Assembly: GCA_016169945.1 (NCBI GenBank)
Contig: JADLSH010000155.1
Span: forward strand, 1,805,501 to 1,869,500
Reading direction: 5' to 3'
Origin: Trachythela sp. YZ-2020
Taxonomy: Eukaryota; Cnidaria; Anthozoa; Malacalcyonacea; Clavulariidae
Length of the DNA: 64,000 nucleotides
Shown here: piece by piece, positions 1 through 9,679 of the stretch
Numbering within the stretch: the first letter of the stretch is position 1
Layout of the letters: every line of letters begins with the position of its first letter
Program-made: the position numbers and the translations under genes
Notes under the pieces: model-generated
The model's input: the letters and a program-made list of their open reading frames with translations, nothing else
What the model was told of the DNA's origin: nothing
Databases searched by the model: none

Positions 1-190
1 CCAAATATTCTGAGTCAAAATCTGGTGATGGCAGAGCTATTGATTTTCCGTCGACATAATATGCTTGCAGTGAATGTTCACGAATACATTCGTACAATTT
101 ATTATATATTATGAAGTATAGTGCTTTATAGAGATTTCAAAAACTCATTAATAATTCATGAAGAAAACACAAAAGAAATTAATGTTTAAT
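1..190. other. Unassigned AT-rich DNA
   Basis: No coding, RNA or repeat structure was recognised here. Confidence 0.3.
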
Positions 191-500
191 CAGTGTCTTT
201 ATATGTGATAAAGACCCGCTCGTTTTTCTCGTCGAAATTTCTCGGCTTTCAAGACAACAATTTTCAAAATTCGTTTTTATATGAGCTAATAAGATGGGTC
301 GTTTTTGAAGCCATTCAAAACACTCGCAGTTCGTGCTTTATTAGATACAAAACACTCGGCTTCGCCTCGCGTTTTATATTGTGATAAAGCACTCCTGCAT
401 GCTCGTGTCTTAAATAGTACATCGAGCACTGATAAAACTGATAATCTCACATGTGAGATTATTTATGATAATCTCACATGTGAAAATTATCGCTTTTGAA
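190..500. repeat. Interspersed repeat with nested small palindromes
   Basis: The segment holds related short phrases (gtgataaagacccgctcg near 206, gtgataaagcactcctgc near 381). It then has a perfect 22-bp palindrome at 441-462 (outer bases ataatctcac) and a second, imperfect copy at 467-491. The short open frames at 193-384 and 305-499 match no family I know and look like by-products of the repeat. Confidence 0.45.
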
Positions 501-578
501 GTTTATGAAAATGGATATTTTATTTTATTTTATTTTGTTTGAAAAGGCTGTCCTTTATAATTATAATAAACAGAAAAA

Positions 579-708
579 TACATGGATGCTTGGAAATACC
601 AGATTTATTCTAGTGTTGAACATGATATCTCACAGGTGAGCGCAGCGAACTCGTGAGATATCATGTTCAACACTCGAAATAAATCTGGTATTTCCGCGCA
701 CCCATGTA
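579..708. repeat. 130-nt imperfect palindrome (foldback repeat)
   Basis: Left arm 592-609 pairs with 678-695 and left arm 612-633 pairs with 653-674, both without mismatch, around a 19-nt loop (634-652). The arms extend outward with two interruptions to tacatgg at 579-585 and ccatgta at 702-708. The inner arm carries gatatctcac, related to the palindromes at 441-491. This is the form of a small foldback or MITE-type element. No target duplication was found. Confidence 0.75.
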
Positions 709-2039
709 CTATTCTCTATAGAAATCATTAATCATTATATTTATGAACTTTAATATCATTGGTTAACGTATTTGAAATTGTATTTAACTTCAATATTTAA
801 AAACGCATTAAACTGAGAAGCTTCATTACCTTTGCATTTAGGTACAATGCATACAGGAAATAATATGAATGTGTTCGACAGTAATTGTACTTCTTTCGTA
901 TATCAGTTACTGTCACAACCGTAATGCAGGCAGATTGTCATAATAATTTTCAGCCTAATAGATACGTACCTCTTACCGCCGTAAGGCCAATTTACGAATC
1001 AGGGAATCATTTATGACAAAAGATGCTTTTACGAATATAATCTCCGTTTTACCGACCCATTTTTGCAAAAGTCGTATATAGCACCTCCTCGATGCGCGAC
1101 TGATAATAGCGAGAATAATCATCTCCCATAATTTGACCTTTACCATTCTTCCACTGTAGCTTTGTGTTGGAACTACAGTTTAGATTCATTAAAACACTAG
1201 CTTCAATATTTCGAGCGAAGGCCCCTTGTCAGACTGTTAGTACTGGATGCTAATATTATATTCTTCTGACTTAGCGCGTTTTATCCGCATAATTTTGCGA
1301 AAAATCAGAGTGTGTCGCCATAACTCGCTTAAATTGCATCTAAAATTGGCAAAGTTTCTCTTAAATCGCATGAACTTGATTTAAATCGCCTAAACTCGCC
1401 AACCAAATTAAAATGGTGAAAGTTGCATATCCTGTATTAACGTGCACCCTTTCCCAGAGAAGGGGGTGGGGACTTTACCTTGCCTATTTCAGACAAGTTT
1501 CGGAGGGAGGGGCTTATTCGAGGGGGGGAAGGCTTGTTACAGAGAGGCGCTTGTTGCTGGGAAGAGCTTAGCTGAAACACAGTAAGTTACATACTTATTG
1601 ATTATAGCCGAAACAAAGTAAGTTACATACTATCAAGCATACGTCTATAATATGATATAGGAACCCTTATATTCAAACTGGTAAAAGTCAGGATGGAAAG
1701 ATTGTTAAAAAATGCCTTAATTTCTCTGCAACTTAGAATCAGATATAATTTTCTTGCTTATTTTTCATATAATTTATACTATGGCCTTTGCACAGTTCCT
1801 TTCCTATATTTTACAAGTGCACAACGTCTAGTATTTTATATCAACAGTATTGAAAGTTGAAACTTACATAAACTGATAAACCACAGCACGATCCTATATA
1901 GTCAACCTTTACAGTCTGCCTTGTCAGTTTCACATTTTTTAGGCAGGCAAATTATCAATTATGTTCTCCATTGAACATGCTGGATTTATTTATCTCATAT
2001 AAATGTCATGTCTTTCGTTCTATTTTATACCAAAACCCC
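709..2039. other. Unassigned intergenic DNA
   Basis: AT-rich sequence with no long open frame. Short reiterated phrases (acttgatttaaatcgcct, cgcctaaactcgcc) occur near 1,320-1,400, and tatagccgaaacaaagtaagttacatac-like phrases repeat near 1,570-1,630. Nothing was identified. Confidence 0.3.
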
Positions 2040-2745
2040 GACATTTTTATGAATTCAGTTAAATAATTCATGTTAGCCAATGCGGAGGAGGCAGGCAGAG
2101 CCTTTTCTCAAGCTATCCAGTGGAAATTTATTCTTCAACTTTAAGAAACTTGATATAATAAATTTCAATATAGTAAATTTTAGTAAATCTATAAAATACT
2201 GTAGGCTACTTATATCGAAGGGAATTGAAATAAATACCAATCAGTGTTGAGTTTTAGTTAAATAAACAAATGGAAATGAAATACTATATTAGTAACGTAA
2301 ATTAAAGCTTAATTCGTAAGTTTAATAAATATGTAAATTTGTTTGAATAACTGTAATGTATGGCCACATTTAATCACATTTTTATATATTCAGTACACTT
2401 GGAAATTTCAAGATATTGATAAAGCAATCATGCATTTGGAAATTACTCAAATTGTAAGATAGCAACACCATGGGGCGCGCTAAAACTTGTCGTTGCTACA
2501 TTCCAGCCAGAACCCTTATTTTTCAGATTTCTGATTGAGTGTGGCTCCAGGCCTGAACTTTATAGTGTGTATTAGCCTAGTATGTACTACAATTTGAAAA
2601 TACATGTTATTATATACTGGTTTATGTTCTTCATTGTATTAATTCCAGCAATTTGGTGGCATATAAACCTTACGATTAATAATATTAAGGCAAAATAACA
2701 CGTTTCAACGACAGATTTTGACGTCAATTGACGCCATTGCCATGA
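2040..2745 (+). repeat. Diverged direct repeat, copy A
   Basis: Collinear with 6,851-7,515 in the same orientation. Shared stretches include tggaaatgaaatactatat, cattccagcc and tatactggtttatgttcttc, at roughly four-fifths identity by eye. The pair encloses about 4.1 kb containing the Penelope-like fragment. It could be an old interspersed family, or LTR-like ends of an unrecognised element. No TG...CA ends were found. Confidence 0.65.
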
Positions 2746-3454
2746 CGACTGGTCCGAAATGCCCATGGTAATATCCACTCACTAGGCTCAATTTTGAGAC
2801 CACTACAATATTCACACATTCCTGGTTTTTTCAAAAATATTTTAGCTTTTTGTAGTGAATTCACTTTGTTTTGGAGTTTTCGACCTATTTTTTCGACTTT
2901 CAACCATTTCTTTAAATATGTGCAGGTCGTACGCGTTATTCTCGTCCGTGAAAGACAAAAAACAAATATTAAATCACCAAGAAATTCGGGCAAAGATGTT
3001 ATTTGAAGTCAGAGCTAACGGTAATTGAGGTAAACATTTCACAGTTAACAAATATACTATATTTCTTTAGAAAAGAGGCTCCTCGAGTCCTTGTACAACA
3101 AATATTTATATTCTGGTTGTAGAAAATACATAAATTTTGTATATTTAGCTCAGTTTCTTCCCTCAAAGCAATGGAGCTCGAGTACTTGACTGTACAGATA
3201 TTTTGTATATTAAAAGAACATTGAAATTCCTCCTTTTAGTGTCATACTATTTTATTATGTTATGAATAAGTTGTATGCCATGTTTTTAAAAATATCATAT
3301 CTTGATTATATGAAGAATCAGAAGAACTGGTTTAGGCATGAAGCTAATAATTATAATGTGCCATTATCTGACGTCTGTAATGGAAATTAAATGAGAAATA
3401 AAGTTATTATTTTTGTTTTTGTACAATGGTGTGAGAAATAATTATTTACTAGGG
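2746..3454. other. Unassigned intergenic DNA
   Basis: Short overlapping frames on both strands (2,724-3,006) match no family I recognise. No repeat boundary is visible. Confidence 0.3.
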
Positions 3455-3745
3455 GTGACCTATACGCGTAAAAATCGACAAGTTGATGCAACATGGTGAT
3501 CAACTTGTTCAACATTTTTCTCATCAAATTGATCAATATTGTGCTGCACCCCCTTGTTAAAAGTTGTTGGAACATGTTGTTCACGCTTGTCGGAACAATA
3601 TAGTTACGGTGGATGAATTAACATGGCTTGAATAACGTTGTTGGAACAGCACAAATCAACATGATATCATTCATGTTTTCTATTGTCAACAACTTGCAAA
3701 AATGTTGTTTTAACAATGGGAAACAATTTGTTCTGGGCCTTTTGC
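3455..3745 (+). repeat. CAACATG-rich interspersed repeat, copy A
   Basis: Begins near tacgcgtaaaaatc and continues with reiterated caacttgttcaacatt and aacaacttg words. The same sequence is present inverted at 6,425-6,850, ending gatttttacgcgt, so the two copies face each other across about 3 kb. They may be the ends of one composite element or two separate insertions. No clear target duplication was seen. Confidence 0.65.
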
Positions 3746-4194
3746 AGGGGGGTAGAGTACAATTTAGCACACAAACTTTGCTTCTTGATGTGAAATTCAG
3801 TTTATTTTGAAAGAGGAAAATACAGATTAGTAAACAAATACAAACTACAGAGATAAAGTACAAAGGTAGACTCTCATAAACTAATTTGAATGCAATTAAA
3901 GTGTATATATATTCTAAGTTAAATTATAATCTTATTAAATATTCAGTGCAGTGGTGTGTTTTGACACACTGATGGTCCAATTTGTCCTTGACTTGTTTTA
4001 AACAGGCATTCAAATGTTAAATAATGTACAATCGATTACGTGCTTGCAACTCCATTACAAAGCTCTCTTGGGTGCCTTAGAGTTGTACTTTTGCCTCCAT
4101 AACGTTATACAATGCTATATACTGTCAGTATCGCTAGTTTCTTTGTTCGATAATGATAATTCTGTAAATCTGCCAATGTTTCACTCCAGATAGG
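3746..4194. other. Unassigned sequence between repeat and Penelope fragment
   Basis: AT-rich, no coding similarity recognised. It may be non-homologous flank of the 5'-truncated Penelope-like element. Confidence 0.3.
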
Positions 4195-4845
4195 ATGTTT
4201 AGCAACTCGCAGCTCCTATTAATTAGGATTATATACAGTAGTCATTCATTCACAAAATGGTATTTTGCAATGTTTATGGTGGGTCCGAGCCCCAATGACA
4301 ATAGGAACACTCTGAAGTTGAGCTGTAGTTGCATGCCTAACATGAAAAGCATCATCTCTTCGCACAACAAATTCGTAATTAAGAATGAAACTGAATCCAA
4401 CCCAAACCCAACTACCACATGTAATTGTCGCCAGAAGGATACTTGCCCGCTCGACCAAAAATGGCAAACGAAAGGAATAGTCCATCAAGCCACAGTCACC
4501 AGACAAGATAACATGAAATCCGAAACCTACGTAGGACTGACTGAAAGCACTTTTAAAACCCGATATCTAAACCACTCTAGCTCATTTAGAAAACTAAAAT
4601 ATAAATCTGCCACAGAGCTTAGCAAATATGTCTGGACATTGAAACAATCAGATGTCCACTACACCATCAATTGGAAAATATTAAAATAATGCAAGCCACA
4701 CTCGAATATAACGAAGAGATGTAATCTATGCCTGCATGAAAAATACATCATTATTTGTCACCCGAACCTAAGCTCACTTAACAGCAGAAACGAACTTGTA
4801 TCCACTTGCAGACACAGGAAGAAACATTTACTAAGCCATCACTAG
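4195..4845 (+). pseudogene. Penelope-like element, 3' coding remnant with GIY-YIG endonuclease domain
   Basis: The frame is open to 4,689 (164 residues). After one in-frame TAA it reads on in the same frame to TAG at 4,843-4,845. From about residue 30 it has a Cys-rich lead-in (CSCMPNMKSII, then CNCRQKDTCPL). It is followed by GIVHQATV and TYVGLTESTFKTRYLNH, which correspond to the GIY and YIG strands and the R/H region of the domain. After the stop it continues with a CNLC motif and CRHRKKH. In Penelope-like retroelements this domain sits C-terminal to the reverse transcriptase and nicks target DNA. The reverse transcriptase is absent, so this is a 5'-truncated copy. The hammerhead at 4,968 follows directly, as expected for a Penelope 3' end. 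The first 30 or so residues are probably flank. Confidence 0.85.
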
Positions 4846-4967
4846 CTAACAAACAATTAACAGACACTTATCACAGTTAACTAAATGTACATATTTGTAA
4901 TATGAGTCATCCGTTTTATAGATTAATCCTAATTCAAATTTCTTAGCGTTAGAAAATCAGTTACAAT

Positions 4968-5025
4968 ATTCACCTGATGAGTGTGGTAGGCTCGGCTTGC
5001 CATACGAAACAGATTTGTAGTGAAT
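4968..5025 (+). ncRNA. Type I hammerhead ribozyme of the Penelope-like element
   Basis: All conserved hammerhead parts are visible. Stem I is 4,968-4,973 with 5,020-5,025 (six pairs). The core CTGATGA is at 4,974-4,980. Stem II is 4,981-4,990 with 4,996-5,005 (ten pairs including three G-U) around a CTCGG loop. The core GAAA is at 5,006-5,009. Stem III is three pairs (5,009-5,011 with 5,016-5,018). A GUA cleavage triplet ends at 5,019. Penelope-like elements are known to carry hammerheads of this minimal stem-III form. It lies 122 bp after the coding remnant. Self-cleavage is predicted, not shown. Confidence 0.88.
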
Positions 5026-5070
5026 TAAAGTTTTAATGAAGTAGTTCGAGTTTGTACTTTATTTAGTTTT

Positions 5071-5087
5071 ATATATATATATATATA
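5071..5087. repeat. (AT)n microsatellite
   Basis: Pure AT alternation 46 bp after the hammerhead. A similar AT run (near 23,256-23,270) lies about 100 bp beyond the second hammerhead, consistent with a shared Penelope 3' end layout. Confidence 0.8.
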
Positions 5088-5176
5088 CGTGTAGGTTTAG
5101 GTCTACGAAACGCAAAGAGTGCTCGACAACATATGGTTAGAGCAAATTATAGATTTTCGCTTACCTCAAAACTTGT

Positions 5177-5217
5177 CTGCAACAGGCTGTTTCATCTGTA
5201 AAAGAATCATCAGGCAG
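5177..5217 (-). ncRNA. Candidate degenerate hammerhead ribozyme
   Basis: Read on the minus strand: stem I CTGC (5,217-5,214) with GCAG (5,180-5,177); core CTGATGA at 5,213-5,207; a weak three-pair stem II with a U-U closing mismatch; GAAA at 5,193-5,190; a three-pair stem III with a GCC loop; GUU cleavage triplet ending at 5,181. The layout is right but stem II is poor and the orientation opposes the nearby hammerhead. It may be a decayed copy from another retroelement. Confidence 0.5.
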
Positions 5218-5225
5218 TGACAAGT

Positions 5226-5813
5226 ATCGAAATAAATGACCGCTTATATGCTTATTGCCGGGGCGGTGGGGTGTATGTGGGAGACAATGTGTGCATGCAT
5301 GGCTTTGTTTGCGTTGTTTATGCGAAATTTGTTACGATGACGACATCGTGAAATTATTTCAGCTCTTTTGTTGAGTAAACAATTCTTGTTTTTTTCTTTC
5401 AAATTTCAATACAAAATTTTTCTTCTAAACATAAGTTGCATCGTTTTGATCCTCCCGTGTACGAAATAGAATGTTTTAAAACTTGCCAATTAATACTGAA
5501 ATCCTTATTGTTTTCTTTCAGAGTCCAAATATATTTCGAAAGTTCCGTGTCATTTGCATGCTTTTTATATGCTGAAAAGATTTAGTGTGGTTGGCCAATA
5601 GCTCTTTGAATGTGGTTGCTTATATTAATCATTATCGAACAAAGAAACTAGTGATTGGTTTAAATTGCACCATGCAGTCGTTGTACGCCCTGCCTACTCC
5701 AAGCCGTACACAGGCAGGGACTTGGGGGCAAGAAATGGAATTTACATTGACTGGGGCATGTTAATGTGGAATATATTTCCTCCTTCAAGAAGCTCTTAAT
5801 TGTGCAATGAATG
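5226..5813. other. Unassigned intergenic DNA
   Basis: No family recognised. Short frames only. Confidence 0.3.
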
Positions 5814-5816
5814 TTA

Positions 5817-6004
5817 GGAACCGTCGACAAATAGATTTCGTCCACTGATCCCGGACTTGTTCCGCGATGGAGGGGAGGGGGTCAGCCTTGAATCCGCGAT
5901 TACAAAATAAACATGACGAAAACTGGTCCGCGATGGGGGAGGGGGTCAAAACAATCGCGGAACAAGTCCGCGATCGCGGACGAAATCCATTTGTCGACGG
6001 CCCC
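5817..6004. mobile_element. 188-bp MITE with about 47-bp TIRs and TTA target duplication
   Basis: The left end has ccgtcgacaaatagatttcg at 5,821 and the right end its inverse with one change. Pairing extends inward through cggacttgttccgcgat. TTA lies at 5,814-5,816 and 6,005-6,007. A 3-bp TTA duplication with GG-starting ends suggests PIF/Harbinger (inference). The interior is G-rich with an inverted CGCGAT theme. Confidence 0.75.
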
Positions 6005-6007
6005 TTA

Positions 6008-6424
6008 ATTCTTTTTTATAAAACATATAATATAGAATGCACCCTTGGAGTTAATAGATAAATATGTGTTTACAGCCATTTAATAAATAAACAATAGAGT
6101 ACTTAGTTTTTGTTAATATATATAAAATCATCGATCATGTTGTACGTGTGGCTGATACAGTTATCAGATTTAACATGTCAAACATTAATTATTTATATTG
6201 CAAAAATGAAATGATTGTGAACTGTGATTTTACCTTTATTTGATTTAATTGGATTATTTTCAGGGTAACGCTCGCAGCATAGTTTATATTTAATAGTTAA
6301 ACTATGTTGCCATGTTGGCAACTTTGCAGCCGTATTTTTCTGGCTTTTCAGCACGTTGGAAAGCTACAATCACCCCCCCCCCTGATGGCCCTGAAATCGG
6401 ACCCGAACTGAGTTGTTCTAACAA
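6008..6424. other. Unassigned sequence
   Basis: No structure recognised apart from a short C run near 6,372. Confidence 0.3.
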
Positions 6425-6850
6425 GCTGAATATACTTGTCATCATGGCTGTTTTGACATTGTTAAAACAATGCTTTTCACAGTTGTTGACAATAAAAACC
6501 ATGAATGATATCATGTTGGTTTGTGTTGTTCCAACAACATTGTTTATCTTGCTGTGCATATGGATACTGTTAAAACAGCATTGAACAAACATGTCAACAA
6601 GGCTGTTTTCGCATTGTTAAAACAATAAGAAACATCGATGATATCATGTTGATTTGTGCTGTACCAACAACATTGTTCAAACCTTGTAACAACCGTAAAC
6701 AATATTGTTTCGACAGGCATGAGCAACATTGTTGACAACTTGTCCGGGGGGCGCAGCACAACATTGTTCAACCTTGACGGGAACAATGTTGAACAAGTTG
6801 ATGACAATGTTGCATCAACTTGTTGATTTTTACGCGTGCACCATGACCTG
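6425..6850 (-). repeat. CAACATG-rich interspersed repeat, copy B (inverted)
   Basis: Reverse-complement relative of 3,455-3,745. Within it about 100 bp is itself tandemly duplicated (6,442-6,550 and 6,592-6,680 share gctgttttgacattgttaaa-like and gatatcatgttg phrases). Copy B is abutted directly by direct-repeat copy B. The open frames here on both strands are by-products of the repeat. Confidence 0.65.
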
Positions 6851-7515
6851 GCATTTTCATGAATTTCATTTAAATACTTCATGTTAGCCACTGCAAAGGA
6901 GGGAGCATTCTTTCAGGCTCTCCAGCGGAAATTTATTATTCAACTCTGGGAAACTTTATTTACACTAAATTTTAATATGAGTGAAATTATATGAATACTG
7001 TACTTTATATATAGAGGGGAGTTGAAATAAATACTAATCAATGTTGAGTTTTAGTTATTAAGCAAACACATGGAAATGAAATACTATATTTGCAACGTAA
7101 ATTCAAGCTTATTTCGTAAGTTTAACACATATGTAAATAGTAGTAAATTCGTTTGAATAACTATAATGTATTGCCACATTGGAACATGCATTATCACAGT
7201 TTAATATATTCTGTACCCTTGGAATTTCCAAGATATTGACAAGTCATTCATGCATTTGGAAATTCTCAAAATGTACGATGGAAACCCCATGGGGTGCACT
7301 AAAACTTCTCGTTCCTACATTCCAGCCACAACTCTGATTTTTCAGATTTCCAATTGATTGTGGTTCCAGGCCTGAACTTACTGTAGTAATATGCTGCACT
7401 AATATGCAATTCAATTTAAAAATGCATATTATTATATACTGGTTTATGTTCTTCATTGTATTAATTCCAGCAATTTGGTGATATAACCTTAAAATTAGAA
7501 TACGGCAAAATAACA
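6851..7515 (+). repeat. Diverged direct repeat, copy B
   Basis: Second copy of 2,040-2,745, same orientation, with small indels. It starts at gacctggcattttcatgaa and ends with aaaattagaatacggcaaaat. Confidence 0.65.
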
Positions 7516-9516
7516 AGTAAAATTAATAATAATTTTCAACTCGGTCTTTTCAACCGTTTCAATGACAGTCTAACCAGACCCCCTGGGGGGTTTGGTGGGG
7601 GGAGTGATGCTCTTTCAAAATACATGTACTATTTTACATGTAATTTTGTATTATTACTGTATTTTGCTTAAAGGTCCTATACTTGCATGTATAATTACCA
7701 TGTGTTTATTTCTTAAATCGCCTAACTCGCCTTAAAAAACTCGCATTATCTCTCGGAGAGTTAAGATCCCACAGCAGGCCTGATTAACTTGTCTTGAAAC
7801 CCCTTAAAGGAGAATTTCCATTCTGCAGGGGTCATAAGATAGCTGACGCTTTTCAACGGGGCATAAAACTTCACTTATGGATTCGACAATGGCATTGGTT
7901 GACTCAGTAACATTGTTGATGGATTTATTTTGTTTCTGCATGACCCCACGTCTGTTGTAACGTGTTTTATTGTATCTTATGAATGACAAATTCGCCAGTT
8001 TGGACAGAACATGACTCAGATTCAGCTGTTGTACTAGTCGCTGTATTATTCAGCCAGTAACCAAGTCTATTTTTTAACACAAGTTGCCTTTAGAACACTC
8101 TCACGGCACGCTTTTTGAGAAAACCGCATACTTTCACTTAAAGAGCAACGAATTCAGTTTCCAGTGTACCAGGTCACTATTAGATCAAAATCTAAGCAGA
8201 TAAACAGCCTGGCATTATCATGCACCGTGTTTCTTCCATTTTCCTGTTAGGCAGACAATATTTTCAACAAAATTCTAAAACGAATCGAAGTCCTGCGACC
8301 ATTGAATGCGAATGCCATCATAAATGACCACGATCTTTTAATGACTTTATGGTGCCCATATCTAAAACGTCAACCTCAAAATTCTAACTTTTATGTGCTT
8401 AATTAACAAATCATGACCCGTCATATTGCTAAATGTAAAGTACATGTATAAGGGTCTTAATGTCCTCAATCAAGATGTGAATCGCTGATGAACCTACGAA
8501 AAATATCGACGCATGATTCAGTTAGATGATTTTACATGCACCATAAATTATATTATACCTATATAGGCATTTTAATATTACTGTAAAATCATTATGATCA
8601 ATCATTATATTATCAATATAATTCACACGCCTGGCGTATTTTTGTGAATATTTTACAATTCCATCATCTGATGGTGCTTTAAAGCAAATACATGAAAATT
8701 ATTGTCCTTGTATTTTTTCTCTCTGCATGGGAAAGTGTCAAAAGTTTTTCGATTTTTTCAATCTTGTGCTAAAGTAGCCTGGGCACCGCATTTCAGTACT
8801 GTGTCTGGTTCTTTATGCAATATGTTTCGAAAATGTAGAGAACTAGAAAGTATCAATATATCAAAATATGGTAATGACGGATTTAGATCACATTGCTAAA
8901 GAAAAAGAAACCGGCCGATACGGAGACAGGCAGGTCCTGTCATTTAAGACCATTCAGAATAGGGCTGTGGCCAGGTTTTTACTAAATATCCGTCCCATTT
9001 CCAAGCCACTTATGACTTAATCGTATATCGCGCGCGTTGCTGAAAATAATTATTTACAACACAGCTCAAATAGATTTTGTTGCTATTTTCCAATTAGCTG
9101 CTCTTTTCTCAATGCCAGATTTCCTCAATGCCAGATTTCCTCAATGCCACACGCAGCTTTAAATAGTATTTATCACTCAGTCGTTTCACATGAAGATTAC
9201 ACTCTATTTAGGCGAATACAGTTACATAATTAGCAATATTTTCAAAAACTAGAACCAAATGGCAAGGTGAAAAATGTATTTTCCAGTTATTGAAGCACAA
9301 ATTACTTATAACTGTACCAGCTTGTCATGGAGATTTTCTTGCAAATTGCGGGAAATTATCGCGAAAATACTATACGTAAGGAAACAAAGAAAGGGTTGGG
9401 TATTTGCTAGCCACCCGAGCAGTCGTTATCGCGTTGCAGGCTATATGCTTATTTCTTTAAAATGACGTGATAATTATACGCTTTTGCACATCTACGACAA
9501 CAAATTCACGGCTTTG
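7516..9516. other. Unassigned intergenic DNA
   Basis: No gene recognised. Small features: C/G runs near 7,580-7,605, and a short tandem of caatgccagatttcct at 9,111-9,148. Confidence 0.3.
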
Positions 9517-9530
9517 TAGTGAGGTCTATA
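9517..9530 (+). repeat. 14-bp inverted repeat flanking the minisatellite, left
   Basis: TAGTGAGGTCTATA here is exactly inverted at 21,697-21,710, directly at the right edge of the 12-kb array. The match stops at the 14th base on both sides. No flanking target duplication was found. Confidence 0.7.
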
Positions 9531-9568
9531 TTTAACAATTTTTGAATGAGATTGAATATGATGTGTAG

Positions 9569-9639
9569 AATTATCAAGGATGAAGTTTGTGTTATCAGCG
9601 AAACGAAGGCTGATAACACAAACAGACGTCTTGATAATT
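9569..9639. repeat. 71-nt hairpin at the left edge of the array
   Basis: Arms 9,569-9,599 and 9,609-9,639 pair perfectly over ten outer bases (aattatcaag) and 14 inner bases (tttgtgttatcagc), separated by a 7-nt mismatch, around a 9-nt loop gaaacgaag. It lies between the 14-bp inverted repeat and the first minisatellite unit. Confidence 0.75.
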
Positions 9640-9679
9640 GTTTAGCCTGTACCATGCGAAAACCTAATTCAATAGTTGC

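Noticed and set aside
2040..7515. LTR retrotransposon bounded by the 0.65-kb direct repeats
   Set aside because: No TG/CA ends, primer-binding site or LTR-type coding region lies between them. The only coding remnant is Penelope-like.
8486..8515. Hammerhead-like CTGATGA...CGAAAA near 8,488
   Set aside because: There is no plausible stem I or stem III with a UH cleavage site around it.
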